In this document: piece after piece, positions 45,908-55,367 of the stretch | How the letters are laid out: every line of letters begins with the position of its first letter | Numbering within the stretch: the first letter of the stretch is position 1 | NCBI GenBank assembly: GCA_000155695.1 | Contig: DS990592.1 | Coordinates: forward strand, 248,001 to 312,000 | DNA length: 64,000 nt | Reading direction: 5' to 3' | Source: Verrucomicrobiia bacterium DG1235 | Lineage (GTDB): Bacteria; Verrucomicrobiota; Verrucomicrobiia; Opitutales; Opitutaceae | Translations under genes and position numbers: made by a program | The notes under the pieces: model-generated | The model's input: only the letters and a program-made list of their open reading frames with translations | What the model was told of the DNA's origin: nothing | The model's database searches: none

Positions 45908-46108
45908 TTTCTTTGAGAAGGTCTTACGATTTCATGGTGTCGCGACCTTGCTCCTTTTTCGCTTGTTTAAGCTTAGCGCTTACATAACGAGAGCGCCTCG
46001 GGTTCGCGGTCTTGCGTTTATATCCCGAAGACCAGTTTCTGTTCGCTCGTTAGTTCCTTTTTTGACGCATTCCTCGAAAAAACGCGGCGAACTAATATCG
46101 AATCGCGT

Positions 46109-47296
46109 CTAATAGCGTTGAAGGCTGGGATCGATTTGTAGCGCCCAAGCATCTATGCCTCCCGCCACGTTGGTGGAGCGCGTGTATCCGTTTTGCCTTA
46201 GGAAGTGCACGACTCTCAAGCTGCGTCCGCCATGGTGGCAGTGTACAAGGATTTCCTTGTCGTCCGGTAGTTCGCTTAGTCGCGTGGGGAGCTCGCCCAT
46301 GGGGATATGAATCGCTCCATCGATAGAGCATATTTTGTGTTCATAACCTTCGCGGACGTCTATCAGTATACTGTTTCCGTCGGCTAGCTTTGCTTTTGTT
46401 TGGGCGACATCAATTTCTAGAGGCGCTTCGTTCATATTGTCTTCGAGCTGGTTTTGCTGCGCATCGTCTAATTTCGTTTCGCAGGTTTCCTGATAGTTTT
46501 CGGCTTCGATTTTAGTATATTTTGGATGGTCACCGCAAAGTGGGCAGCAGGGGTCTTTTTTCAAGCTTAGGGTTTTGAATCCCATATTCAGGGTATCGAC
46601 GAATAGTAGTTTTCCGGAAAGAGATTGGCCTATGCCGGTAATGTATTTGATCGTCTCCATTGCCTGAATACTTCCTACGACTCCGCAGAGAGCTCCAATG
46701 ACACCGGCTTCCCCGCAGTTAGGAACTGTGCCTGGAGGCGGTGGTTCGGGGAAGAGGCATCGGTAGCATGGACCGTTTTGGGCGGCGTGAAAGAAGGACG
46801 CCTGGCCTTCGAATTTGAATATGCTACCGTAGACGAGTGGTTTTCCCGCTAGGAAGGCAGCGTCGTTGTTGAGATACCGAGTTGAAAAATTGTCGGTTCC
46901 GTCGACGATGATATCGTATTGTTTGAAGAGCTCTATGGCGTTATCCGGCTGGACTCCTTCTTCGTGGAACTGGAGCTGAGTATGCGGATTTATCTCTTTT
47001 AGCGTATCTCTTGCCGAATCGATTTTCGGCCGATCAACATCTGATTGTCCGTGGATGATCTGACGCTGGAGATTGTGTAGTTCGACTTTGTCGAAGTCGG
47101 CCAGTCCGATTGTGCCGACTCCTGCGGCTGCTAGATAGAGGGCGACTGGACTGCCCAGGCCGCCGGCGCCAACGATGAGGGCTTTGGATTGCTTTAGCTT
47201 TTCTTGTCCGGCTACTCCGATCTCTTCGAGGAGGATATGCCGACTGTAGCGGGCCAGTTCGGCGGGGCCTAAGGTTGTTTCGGCTGTCGGCTTCAT
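46109..47296 (-). CDS. MoeB/ThiF adenylyltransferase fused to rhodanese
   Basis: About 395 residues. E1-like domain (about 5-260): LARYSRHILLEEIGVAGQEKLKQSKALIVGAGGLGSPVALYLAAAGVG, DFDKVELHNLQRQ and paired zinc CxxC sites (CYRC and CPLCG). Rhodanese domain (about 285-395) with the persulfide-bearing loop HCHHGGRS. This is the MoeZ/Uba4/MOCS3-like arrangement, which adenylates the C-terminus of a ubiquitin-like sulfur carrier (ThiS/MoaD) and then moves sulfur to it for thiamine, molybdopterin or tRNA thiolation. No carrier gene is adjacent. A longer N-terminus from ATG 47377 is possible; 47296 matches the family. Confidence 0.9.
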   Translation of the reverse strand: MKPTAETTLGPAELARYSRHILLEEIGVAGQEKLKQSKALIVGAGGLGSPVALYLAAAGVGTIGLADFDKVELHNLQRQIIHGQSDVDRPKIDSARDTLKEINPHTQLQFHEEGVQPDNAIELFKQYDIIVDGTDNFSTRYLNNDAAFLAGKPLVYGSIFKFEGQASFFHAAQNGPCYRCLFPEPPPPGTVPNCGEAGVIGALCGVVGSIQAMETIKYITGIGQSLSGKLLFVDTLNMGFKTLSLKKDPCCPLCGDHPKYTKIEAENYQETCETKLDDAQQNQLEDNMNEAPLEIDVAQTKAKLADGNSILIDVREGYEHKICSIDGAIHIPMGELPTRLSELPDDKEILVHCHHGGRSLRVVHFLRQNGYTRSTNVAGGIDAWALQIDPSLQRY

Positions 47297-47412
47297 TGTT
47301 CGGTTTTTGTAGATGGATTTGCGGGAATCAATGGTAATTGGAGGTATTTCTTGTGGATGCTTTTCCTTGTTCGACATTGACGTGCTTGGAGACTTCGGGT
47401 TTCAGAGGAGGC

Positions 47413-48501
47413 ATGTCTGATCGATATGCTGTAATAATGGCTGGAGGGAAGGGCGAACGCTTTTGGCCCGCAAGTCGTCTTGCTCGTCCTAAGCATCTGC
47501 TTCCAATTGTCGGCGAGAAGCCGATGCTGACACAGACGGTTGACCGCCTTGTCGGACTTCTTCCTGCCGAGAATATTATTGTAATTACAAACGTTGAGCA
47601 GATGGCAGGCGTGCGGGAAGTTTGCCCGATGCTGCCAGAAGCTAACATTGTCGCGGAGCCGGTGGGACGCGACACGGCGGCTGCGGTCGGGCTGGCGATG
47701 CTTTTGGTCAAGCAGCGTAATCCGTCGGCGTCGATGGCGATGCTCCCTGCGGACGCGTTGATCAGCGACACGGATTCCTATCAAAACGCGCTGGATACTG
47801 CTTTTAAGGCGGCGGAGAGTTCTCCCAGTCTGGTGACTTTGGGTGTGCAGCCAACTGAGCCTGCGACCGGTTATGGCTACATTCAATGTGGTCCGGTTAA
47901 GACGGTGATCGATAATCGCGACATTTTCAGCGTGAGGCAGTTCAAGGAGAAGCCTGATTTGGATACGGCTAAGCTCTATCTTCAGAGCGGCGAATATTTC
48001 TGGAACGCGGGCATGTTTGTTTGGAGTGTGGATGCTATTTCCGCGGCTTTGGCGGAGTTCACTCCGACGCTCAAAACTGGTCTCGACGAGATCGAAGCAG
48101 GGATGAATGAAGGCAAGGATCTTGTGGCCTTGCTCGCTGATTTGTATCCAAAACTCGAAAAGATCTCGGTCGATTTCGCTATCATGGAGAAGGCGGACAA
48201 CGTGCTAACGCTGGCGGCGACTTTTGATTGGGACGATGTTGGCGCTTGGCCGGCGATCGAGCGTCATTTCCCGGCGGACAGGGCAGGCAATGTCAAGAAG
48301 GGCGAAGCCCGTTTTATGGAGTGCTCGAACAATATAGTTGTCGCTGGCGGCGAGCATTTGGTGGCTTTGGTCGGAGTGGAAGACTTGATTGTTGTGACTA
48401 CCGGTGACGCGACTTTGATTTGCTCGAAAGACAAGGCTCAGAAGATCAAGGATATGGTTAAGAGCCTAGGCGAAGAGGAAGCTCTCAGGCGCTTGCTTTA
48501 A
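47413..48501 (+). CDS. manC: Mannose-1-phosphate guanylyltransferase
   Basis: 362 residues from ATG 47413, with a strong AGAGGAGG immediately upstream. The nucleotidyltransferase signature IMAGGKGERFWPASRLARPKHLLPI is followed by MLPADALI and QFKEKPD. It makes GDP-mannose from mannose-1-phosphate and GTP in the cytoplasm, for cell-surface polysaccharide. Length fits the monofunctional class without the C-terminal phosphomannose isomerase domain. First gene of manC-ruvX-truA, divergent from the MoeB-rhodanese gene. Confidence 0.95.
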   Translation: MSDRYAVIMAGGKGERFWPASRLARPKHLLPIVGEKPMLTQTVDRLVGLLPAENIIVITNVEQMAGVREVCPMLPEANIVAEPVGRDTAAAVGLAMLLVKQRNPSASMAMLPADALISDTDSYQNALDTAFKAAESSPSLVTLGVQPTEPATGYGYIQCGPVKTVIDNRDIFSVRQFKEKPDLDTAKLYLQSGEYFWNAGMFVWSVDAISAALAEFTPTLKTGLDEIEAGMNEGKDLVALLADLYPKLEKISVDFAIMEKADNVLTLAATFDWDDVGAWPAIERHFPADRAGNVKKGEARFMECSNNIVVAGGEHLVALVGVEDLIVVTTGDATLICSKDKAQKIKDMVKSLGEEEALRRLL

Positions 48502-48513
48502 GGAAGGGAGACA

Positions 48514-48963
48514 ATGCGTTGCATCGGCGTTGACTACGGGGAGCGCAGGGTCGGAGTTGCTTTCGGCGATGATATTGGCGTAGCGACTCCGCTGCAGGCG
48601 ATCGTGAAGGCGACGGAAGAGGAGCGTATCCAGGCTTTGGTAGATCTCGCTCGCGAGCGTCGAGCGACGGATTTCGTATTTGGATATCCTTACAATATGA
48701 ATGGTTCCGTCGGCTTCAAAGCGAAGGAGGTGGACGCATTTATCGATAAGCTGCTCAAGGCAATCGATCTGCCGGTGCATCGATTAGATGAGCGACTTAC
48801 TTCCGTCGAGGCATCGAAGGCATTTCCGAAGAAACGCGACGATGAGCTGCGCCGCTCGGGAAAAATCGACTCCGTGGCGGCGAGTTTGATTCTACAAGAC
48901 TATCTGAACCAGACGATTGAATTACCTGAATACGATCCTTTCGAGGAGGGCGAGGGTAGATGA
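48514..48963 (+). CDS. ruvX: Putative pre-16S rRNA nuclease/Holliday junction resolvase (YqgF)
   Basis: 149 residues. RNase H-like fold: CIGVDYGERRVGVAFGDDIG (catalytic Asp7), VFGYPYNMNGSVG, HRLDERLTSVEAS and KIDSVAASLILQDYL with the closing Asp. It removes the 5' leader of 16S rRNA or resolves junctions. Overlaps truA by four bases (ATGA). Confidence 0.95.
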   Translation: MRCIGVDYGERRVGVAFGDDIGVATPLQAIVKATEEERIQALVDLARERRATDFVFGYPYNMNGSVGFKAKEVDAFIDKLLKAIDLPVHRLDERLTSVEASKAFPKKRDDELRRSGKIDSVAASLILQDYLNQTIELPEYDPFEEGEGR

Positions 48964-49691
48964 GGTGGAAGTGTTCCTGTTCTTATGACGGAACGAATTA
49001 CGCCGGTTGGCAGAAGCAAAGCGGGCAGATTTCGGTACAGCAGGTTATCGAAGAGGTTCTAGAGCAGCTTCTCAAGGAGAAGGTGGCGATCCATGGCAGT
49101 GGGCGTACGGACGCGGGCGTGCATGCGCTGGAGCAGGTTTTTCATTTTGACTATGATTGGCGTCACGGAGGCGAAAGCTTGGTAAAGGCGCTGCACTCGA
49201 AGCTGCCGAAGGAGATTCGGGTCGAGTCCGCCACGGAAGTTGGCGAGGAGTTTCACGCGCGCTTTTCCGCGGTGTCCAAGCGCTACCAATACAGGCTCGC
49301 TCTCGGAGAGGCGAACCCTTTCCAGTGGGCATATTGTTGGCCTGTGTCGCGCAAGCTTGACCTGAACTTGGTGAAGGAGGCTATGGATCGCTTTGTTGGA
49401 ACGCATGATTTTGGAGCGTTCGCGGCGAATCGGGGAATTGAGTATGAAAGCACCGAGCGAAAGATGTTGGCGACCGGCGTGTCTCAAGATACTGAATACG
49501 TAGGCTTGTCGTTTCAAGCGGATGGTTTCATGTACAAAATGGTTCGAAGCCTCGTTGGCGCTGTGGTGAATGTCGGACTCGGGCGTATGCAAGTGTCCGA
49601 GATCGAGCGGCTTCTGGAGTCAGCCGTCCGCTCTCCGATGGTGCAGGCCGCACCAGCGAAGGGATTGTTTCTCGAAAAGGTGTTTTATTGA
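48960..49691 (+). CDS. truA: tRNA pseudouridine synthase A
   Basis: 243 residues. TruA makes pseudouridine at positions 38-40 of the tRNA anticodon arm. Marks: SYDGTNYAGWQKQ at the start, catalytic Asp51 in GSGRTDAGVHAL, FHARFSAVSKRYQYRL and FMYKMVRSLVGAVVNVG. Coupled to ruvX by an ATGA overlap. Confidence 0.97.
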   Translation: MRWKCSCSYDGTNYAGWQKQSGQISVQQVIEEVLEQLLKEKVAIHGSGRTDAGVHALEQVFHFDYDWRHGGESLVKALHSKLPKEIRVESATEVGEEFHARFSAVSKRYQYRLALGEANPFQWAYCWPVSRKLDLNLVKEAMDRFVGTHDFGAFAANRGIEYESTERKMLATGVSQDTEYVGLSFQADGFMYKMVRSLVGAVVNVGLGRMQVSEIERLLESAVRSPMVQAAPAKGLFLEKVFY

Positions 49692-49765
49692 GATTTGTCT
49701 CAGAAAAGATCGTTTTTTGAGGTTTTTATTGAAGATAGTCACAAATTGAGACTGACTTTCTTTTC

Positions 49766-50638
49766 GTGCTTGAGAAGTGGGAAGTTCGATCGGATGCCTT
49801 GCATTCTGTTATGTTTCAAGAGTTTGGTGATAAACGACTTGAGGATTCGTTGCACGCTCATGGCGTCTTTGAACTGAGCTATGTGACGCAAGGTGTTGGC
49901 GATTGGCAGATCGGGAATGCAAAGGGGACGTTTCGGCCGGGAATGTTGTTTATCTGTCCGCCCGGCGTGCTGCACGCGTGGAGGAGTGATTGGGGGGCGG
50001 CGACACGTTCGAAGGCTTCGGCGATAGTGTTGCGCTTTCGTCGGGAGTCTTTGCCCGAGGGCTTGCTTCGCCTACCGGAAATGACGGCCTTAAAGTCGTT
50101 TCGAGAAGCCTTTCGAGAGCCGCTTCGTTTTGAGGTTTCGGACCGTGAACGATTGCGGGCGAGGCTGCGTTCCGTCGATCGAGCCCAAGGGGTATTGAGG
50201 ATGGCTCGATTTTATGTGGCCTTGGATTTGGTGGCGAGCTTCAAGGTTTTGGAAGTTGTTGATGTCGATGGTGATAATAGAGATATGACACCTTCGGAAT
50301 CTGCGCGGTTTGAGCGAGTGAAGCGTCATGTAGAGGAGCATTATCGCGCTTCTGTTTCTCGAGCGGAAGCGGCTCGAGCTGTCGGCTTGAGCGAGGCTGC
50401 TTTTTCCCGTTTTTTCCATCGCTCGGTTGGGACGACTTTTATCGATTACGTATCCAGCTTTCGCGTGCGAAAGGCGGCTGAGCTGTTGGGGAGCCGGCGC
50501 GATTATTCGATCTCCAAGGTCGCGGAATTGAGCGGGTTCGGGAGTCTTGCTTCCTTGCATCGCCAGTTTAAGAGACGGCTGGGAACGACGCCGGATTCGT
50601 ACCGAAAGGCTGCGAATTCCGAGGTGTTGGAGCCTTAA
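49766..50638 (+). CDS. AraC-family transcriptional regulator
   Basis: 290 residues. N-terminal cupin-like sensor domain (about 20-110; [39 protein letters not shown]) and C-terminal double HTH AraC domain (about 185-285; [57 protein letters not shown], then [29 protein letters not shown]). Ligand unknown, likely a sugar. Start GTG 49766 has no clear SD; ATG 49811 is an alternative. Its target is not evident; leuC follows 83 bases later. Confidence 0.9.
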   Translation: MLEKWEVRSDALHSVMFQEFGDKRLEDSLHAHGVFELSYVTQGVGDWQIGNAKGTFRPGMLFICPPGVLHAWRSDWGAATRSKASAIVLRFRRESLPEGLLRLPEMTALKSFREAFREPLRFEVSDRERLRARLRSVDRAQGVLRMARFYVALDLVASFKVLEVVDVDGDNRDMTPSESARFERVKRHVEEHYRASVSRAEAARAVGLSEAAFSRFFHRSVGTTFIDYVSSFRVRKAAELLGSRRDYSISKVAELSGFGSLASLHRQFKRRLGTTPDSYRKAANSEVLEP

Positions 50639-50721
50639 CTGGAAGTGTTGAATATGTTTGCGAAGAAAGGGGGCTGTTTCGATTTTGGTCGGCCTCTAAC
50701 AAATCCGAAATTTCAACAATC

Positions 50722-52146
50722 ATGGGTAAATCATTATTTCAGAAAGTATGGGACTCGCACACCGTGCGAACCTTGTCGAATGGGCAGACTCAGTTGCTCA
50801 TTGGCACGCACCTCCTTCACGAGGTGACGAGCCCGCAAGCCTTTGGAATGCTTCGCGATCTTGAGCTCAAGGTCGCCTATCCGCATCGTACTTTCGCGAC
50901 AGTTGACCATATCGTGCCGACGGACTCGCGTGTGGAGCCGTTTGCGGATCCGCTTGCGGATGCGATGATTAACGAGCTTCGTAAGAATTGCGCGGATACG
51001 GGCGTGACGTTCTTTGACATGAAGAGCGGCAAGCAGGGCATTGTACACGTGGTCGGCCCGGAGCAGGGGATCACGCAGCCAGGCACGACAATCGCTTGCG
51101 GCGATTCACACACTTCTACGCACGGCGCGTTTGGAGCGATCGCGTTTGGTATCGGCACTACGCAGATTCGCGATTTGTTGGCTACGCAGACGATGGCGTT
51201 GAGCGAACTGAAGGTTCGCCAGATCAAGGTGAACGGGAAGCTTCGCCCGGGCGTTTATGCCAAGGACGTGATTCTGCATATCATCCGTCAGCTCGGCGTG
51301 AATGGAGGAACTGGATACGCCTACGAATATGCGGGCGAGATTTTCGACAACTTCTCGATGGAAGAGCGCATGACGGTTTGTAACATGTCTATCGAAGGAG
51401 GAGCTCGCGTGGGCTACGTCAATCCTGACGAAAAGACGTTCGCTTACCTGAAGGGTCGTCCTTACTCGCCAAAGGGCGAAGCGTGGGATGCTGCAGTTGA
51501 GAGCTGGAAGTCGTTCGCGAGTGATCCAGATTGTGAATACGATGATGTTGTGGAAATCGATGCGGCAGACATCGCTCCGACGGTTACTTGGGGGATTAAT
51601 CCTGCCCAGGCTATCACGGTGGAGGAGAACATTCCATCCGTGGACAGCGTGTCTGCTTCTGAAAAGGCGATCACGGCGGAGGCTCTCGAGTACATGAAGC
51701 TTGAAGGCGGGGCTCCGATCAAGGGCACTAAGGTCGACGTATGCTTCGTAGGCTCGTGCACGAATGGTCGCTTGTCTGATTTCGAGGAGGTTGCCAAGTA
51801 CCTGAAGGGGCACAAGGTTGCTTCGGGCGTGAAGGCGATCGCAGTTCCCGGCTCGCAGATCGTGGATGCGATCTGTAAGGAAAAGGGGATCGATCAAGTC
51901 TACAAGGATGCGGGGTTTGAGTGGCGTGAAGCGGGTTGCTCCATGTGCTTGGCGATGAACCCGGACAAGTTGATAGGCGATCAGCTTAGCGCGAGTTCGT
52001 CGAACCGTAACTTCAAGGGCCGCCAAGGCAGCCCGACTGGGCGTACTGTTTTGATGAGTCCTGTGATGGTGGCGGCAGCTGCGGTGACAGGCGTGATCAG
52101 CGATTCTCGCGAAGTGTTCGACATCAAGGAAACCGTAGGCGCGTAA
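50722..52146 (+). CDS. leuC: 3-isopropylmalate dehydratase large subunit
   Basis: 474 residues. LeuC isomerises 2-isopropylmalate to 3-isopropylmalate in leucine synthesis. Marks: [47 protein letters not shown], and the [4Fe-4S] cysteines in [10 protein letters not shown] and [12 protein letters not shown]. The sequence ahead of the ATG holds no Leu-codon leader, unlike ilvB. 19 bases before leuD. Confidence 0.98.
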   Translation: MGKSLFQKVWDSHTVRTLSNGQTQLLIGTHLLHEVTSPQAFGMLRDLELKVAYPHRTFATVDHIVPTDSRVEPFADPLADAMINELRKNCADTGVTFFDMKSGKQGIVHVVGPEQGITQPGTTIACGDSHTSTHGAFGAIAFGIGTTQIRDLLATQTMALSELKVRQIKVNGKLRPGVYAKDVILHIIRQLGVNGGTGYAYEYAGEIFDNFSMEERMTVCNMSIEGGARVGYVNPDEKTFAYLKGRPYSPKGEAWDAAVESWKSFASDPDCEYDDVVEIDAADIAPTVTWGINPAQAITVEENIPSVDSVSASEKAITAEALEYMKLEGGAPIKGTKVDVCFVGSCTNGRLSDFEEVAKYLKGHKVASGVKAIAVPGSQIVDAICKEKGIDQVYKDAGFEWREAGCSMCLAMNPDKLIGDQLSASSSNRNFKGRQGSPTGRTVLMSPVMVAAAAVTGVISDSREVFDIKETVGA

Positions 52147-52165
52147 GCAGAAAGGAACTACAAAA

Positions 52166-52768
52166 ATGGCTTTAGAAAAAATTACAGAAGTTTCAGGCAA
52201 GGGTGTTGTCGTCGCTGGCGACGAGATCGATACCGATCGTATCATTCCGGCCCGCTTTATGAAGTGCGTCACTTTCGATTCGATGGGAGAGTACCTGTTT
52301 TACGATGTGCGCAAGAATGAGGATGGCAGCGACAAGGAGCATCCGCTTAACGATCCGCGTTTCAAGGAAGCGAGCATCCTCCTCACTGGCGCGAATTTTG
52401 GCTGCGGGAGCTCTCGCGAGCATGCTCCGCAGGCGATTTATCGTTATGGATTTCGAGGGATCATCGCTGAGAGTTATGCGGAGATCTTTTTTGGCAACTG
52501 CACGACGCTGGGTATCCCGTGTTTCATCGCTGCGAAGGAAGACATCGCGAAGGTGGCGGCAGCGGTCGAGGCCGACCCGTCGTTGGAGATCACTCTCGAT
52601 GTCGAGAGCGAACGTATTCAGTTTGGCAACGAAAGCGTAACTGCTGTGGTACGCGATACGGCCCAGAAGGCGCTTGTTGCTGGCAAGTGGGACATGATTG
52701 GCGAGCTTAGCGAGTCTGCAGGAGATGTCGCTTCGGTGGTGGCGAAATTGCCATACATGTCGAAGTAG
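52166..52768 (+). CDS. leuD: 3-isopropylmalate dehydratase small subunit
   Basis: 200 residues, swivelling-domain partner of LeuC. Marks: GDEIDTDRIIPARFMKC, TGANFGCGSSREHAPQAI and IIAESYAEIFFGNCTTLGIP. Preceded by AAAGGAAC. Terminator follows at 52816. Confidence 0.97.
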   Translation: MALEKITEVSGKGVVVAGDEIDTDRIIPARFMKCVTFDSMGEYLFYDVRKNEDGSDKEHPLNDPRFKEASILLTGANFGCGSSREHAPQAIYRYGFRGIIAESYAEIFFGNCTTLGIPCFIAAKEDIAKVAAAVEADPSLEITLDVESERIQFGNESVTAVVRDTAQKALVAGKWDMIGELSESAGDVASVVAKLPYMSK

Positions 52769-52815
52769 TCGCGAGGCTACTTGAGCAGGAATCTGATTTC
52801 ATATCCACAGGTCAT

Positions 52816-52843
52816 AGTCCGAGGGTGTAAATGCCCTCGGACT
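52816..52843 (+). terminator. Terminator of leuCD
   Basis: Perfect 10-bp stem AGTCCGAGGG/CCCTCGGACT with 8-base loop, then TTTTT. Confidence 0.9.
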
Positions 52844-52959
52844 TTTTTGTCGGGAGCTTTGGGTTGGGACGTTTTTCTGTTGAACAAGCGCTGTCCATAG
52901 GAGTCTTTTGTGGGTCGCGGCTTTTGTTGTCCGCTCCTGTACAAAAATATTTCGCAGCT

Positions 52960-53517
52960 ATGCCAGACCTTTTTAGAGACGCCGGAATTTTCGTTTATCC
53001 CCTTTTAGCCTGTTCGTTGGTAGGTGTGTTCGTGATCTGCGAGCGTTTTTTTTCACTTCGAAGCAGCGCGGTGCTTCCGGAGGAGCTAGTGGACGAAGCG
53101 GGCGAGGGCCGGCGAGGAGACGGGGAGCATAGTTCAGCTTTTGGTCGTATTCTAAAATACTGGCGTAAGCATGAAGCGGACGTGGGTGCGGTGAAGGCTT
53201 ACGCTCGGCTTGAAGTGAACCGAATGGAGCGTGGGCTTGTATTTCTCGAAATCGTGGTCGGGGCGGCGCCTTTGTTGGGCTTGCTGGGTACGGTGACGGG
53301 ATTGGTGACTGTCTTCGGTAATGTGTCCTTGGATACTGGCTTGCCGGAGCCTGCCTTGTTTACGAAGGGAATCGCGATGGCGATGACGACGACGGTGATG
53401 GGGCTGACGGTTGCGATACCTTGTCTGATCGCGAACAGCTATTTTCAGCGTAGAGTTGAGACTTTCGCGGTGCAGATCGAGTCGCTTCTCGAGCAGCTCG
53501 GCCTGAAGGACGTATGA
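52960..53517 (+). CDS. exbB: MotA/TolQ/ExbB proton channel family protein
   Basis: 185 residues from ATG 52960. Three membrane helices: about 10-27 (IFVYPLLACSLVGVFVICE), about 100-120 (ALVFLEIVVGAAPLLGLLGTVTGLV, with the conserved proline/glycine core) and about 145-167 (AMAMTTTVMGLTVAIPCLIANSYF). It couples the proton gradient to an outer-membrane machine with ExbD/TolR, whose gene overlaps by four bases. The frame is open to 52831 but that part overlaps the leuD terminator. No TonB gene adjacent. Confidence 0.93.
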   Translation: MPDLFRDAGIFVYPLLACSLVGVFVICERFFSLRSSAVLPEELVDEAGEGRRGDGEHSSAFGRILKYWRKHEADVGAVKAYARLEVNRMERGLVFLEIVVGAAPLLGLLGTVTGLVTVFGNVSLDTGLPEPALFTKGIAMAMTTTVMGLTVAIPCLIANSYFQRRVETFAVQIESLLEQLGLKDV

Positions 53518-53912
53518 GCAGTTTGCTGACAAGAAAGCGTCCGAAGGCGACGATTAACATCGTCCCGCTCATGGACGTGCTGACGATACTCATTTTCTTC
53601 TTTTTGGTGAGCATGCAATTCAAGGAAATGACGACGCTTAACCTGACGCTTCCAACAATCGAATCGGCCGGAAAGAATGAGTTTCCGGACAAGATCCAGA
53701 TCAGTATCGACGAAGAGGGCCAAGTCTTTTTGGAGAACAAGCTGGTGGAAATAGGCGAGTTGGAGGCGGTAATCTCGAAGCTGTCCGATGTGAGCAACAA
53801 TATTCCTGTGCTCATTCGAGCGCACAACATGACGCCGCTCGAAACGGTGACGGATGTGATGGATGCATGCCGTCTCAATGGATTGAGCAAGATTCGTTTG
53901 CAGTCTCGTTAG
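53514..53912 (+). CDS. exbD: ExbD/TolR family protein
   Basis: 132 residues. One N-terminal membrane helix with the key aspartate: INIVPLMDVLTILIFFFLVSM (about 15-35). The rest is periplasmic. Partner of ExbB in the proton-driven stator. No TonB or TolA gene adjacent. Confidence 0.93.
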   Translation: MSSLLTRKRPKATINIVPLMDVLTILIFFFLVSMQFKEMTTLNLTLPTIESAGKNEFPDKIQISIDEEGQVFLENKLVEIGELEAVISKLSDVSNNIPVLIRAHNMTPLETVTDVMDACRLNGLSKIRLQSR

Positions 53913-54098
53913 AGGCTGGCGGGTTCGCTCGAGGCTCTCATTTGACGGCGTGATGAGCTCTGTACTCTAAGGGAGGAGCCGGATTGTGTGTTTTTTTCGA
54001 GCATCTTCTGAAAGCTATTCAGAAAACTGACGATAGAGAGTATGTGAGTGGCTCTAGCTGCTTGCGGGGTGTTTTACCCAACTTTCTATTTCGCGAAA

Positions 54099-54518
54099 AT
54101 GAAAATACTAGGCGCATCGGTCGAACGAAGACTTCCTTATGACAAGGAAATGGTGCGGCGCTTTATCTCGGCGCCGGCGCTGATTGTTAATTGGCACCCT
54201 TGGGTTGAGAAGATTTCGATTTTTGAGGAGGAAGGGCTTCTTTACCGGAAATCGATTCTCTCCGGCGGGGAAACCGAGCTCGTGGAAAAGTTCTGGGAAG
54301 ACGAGGATCAGGACGAGTTTCACTATCAAGTGGTACAAGGTCTGTGGTCGGATTGCCGTTATCGTTCGAAAATCAGTCTCGAGAGCTGTGAGGACGGCAG
54401 CATCGTATCCTGGCAAGGTCGGTTGATGATGAGCGAGCCTGACGACGAGTCGGAGCAGATGGAGGCTTTTTACGAGGAAGGCTTGAGAGGGCTCGAAGAG
54501 TTTCTCGCTGACTTGTAG
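54099..54518 (+). CDS. SRPBCC-like small protein
   Basis: 139 residues from ATG 54099. The opening MKILGASVERRLPYDKEMVRRFISAPALIVNWHPWVEKISIFEEEGLLYRK has the strand-helix-helix pattern of START/SRPBCC (polyketide cyclase-like) proteins, followed by alternating strands and a long C-terminal helix (EQMEAFYEEGLRGLEEFLADL). Members bind hydrophobic ligands; ligand unknown. An alternative start at GTG 54048 would add a hydrophobic N-terminus. Confidence 0.68.
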   Translation: MKILGASVERRLPYDKEMVRRFISAPALIVNWHPWVEKISIFEEEGLLYRKSILSGGETELVEKFWEDEDQDEFHYQVVQGLWSDCRYRSKISLESCEDGSIVSWQGRLMMSEPDDESEQMEAFYEEGLRGLEEFLADL

Positions 54519-54575
54519 CCTAGACGGCTCTCAAGAGTCTCGCCAATTTGGGCTCTGTGGTTTGGCTCTGTGTAG

Positions 54576-55364
54576 ATGAGTTTCTACGATGCGCATTGTC
54601 ATTTGCAGGATGAGCGAATCGCTTCGCGTGTCGAGGAGGTCGTTCGGCTTTACGGAAATCTCGGTGTTCGAGCATCCGTGGTGAACGGCACGTGCGAGGA
54701 GGATTGGGGAAAGATTGCTCGGCTAGGAAAAAGCCACGACTGCCTGAGGCCGTCTTTCGGTCTGCATCCGTGGAAGGCTCCTGCCGCTGGGGCTTTGTGG
54801 AAAGAGCGATTGATCGAGCTTTGGGATTCGAATCCGAATTCAGGCGTGGGGGAGATTGGCTTGGATCGTTGGATAGAGGGTTACGATCTGTCCATCCAGG
54901 AGCCCGTGTTTTTATGGCAGCTAGAACAGGCAGTGGAAAGAGATGCAGCTGTATCTATTCATTGCTTACGAGCTTGGGGACGATTGCTTGAGCTGCTGGA
55001 GTCGCAGCCGGTCCCGAAACGGGGCTTTTTGCTGCACTCGTACGGAGGGTCGGAAGAGATGCTTGCTCCATTGGCGAAGTTGGGAGCGTATTTTTCCGTG
55101 TCTGGATATTTTGCGCTGGAGCGAAAGGAGAGGCAAAGAAGTGTGTTGCGAAAGATCCCGCTAGATCGATTACTGATCGAAACTGATGCACCTGACATGC
55201 TCGGACCGAAAGAGTTTAGCTTGTATCGGTTTAGTGGGGACGAGGGCTTGAATCATCCGGCCAATATCGTCGGGGTATACTCTTTTGTTGCTGAGTTGTT
55301 GGGTATGCCGCTTGAGGAGTTGAAAGGGCAGGTTGAGGACAACTTTATACGATTTTTCGGCTAG
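54576..55364 (+). CDS. TatD-family metal-dependent hydrolase
   Basis: 262 residues. TIM-barrel amidohydrolase-type DNase/peptidyl-amino-acid deacylase family. His7 and His9 (YDAHCHLQ), catalytic Glu in GVGEIGLDR, SIHCLRAWG, LLHSYGG and LLIETDAPDML with the last metal-binding Asp. In this class the usual FHCFSG is replaced by LLHSYGG. Converges with the next gene, three bases apart. Confidence 0.93.
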   Translation: MSFYDAHCHLQDERIASRVEEVVRLYGNLGVRASVVNGTCEEDWGKIARLGKSHDCLRPSFGLHPWKAPAAGALWKERLIELWDSNPNSGVGEIGLDRWIEGYDLSIQEPVFLWQLEQAVERDAAVSIHCLRAWGRLLELLESQPVPKRGFLLHSYGGSEEMLAPLAKLGAYFSVSGYFALERKERQRSVLRKIPLDRLLIETDAPDMLGPKEFSLYRFSGDEGLNHPANIVGVYSFVAELLGMPLEELKGQVEDNFIRFFG

Positions 55365-55367
55365 AGC

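Noticed and set aside
50639-50721. Leucine leader peptide before leuC
   Set aside because: No ORF rich in Leu codons and no terminator hairpin in this interval.
51106-52272. 388-codon open frame antisense to leuC/leuD
   Set aside because: It crosses two real genes and lacks any protein signature.
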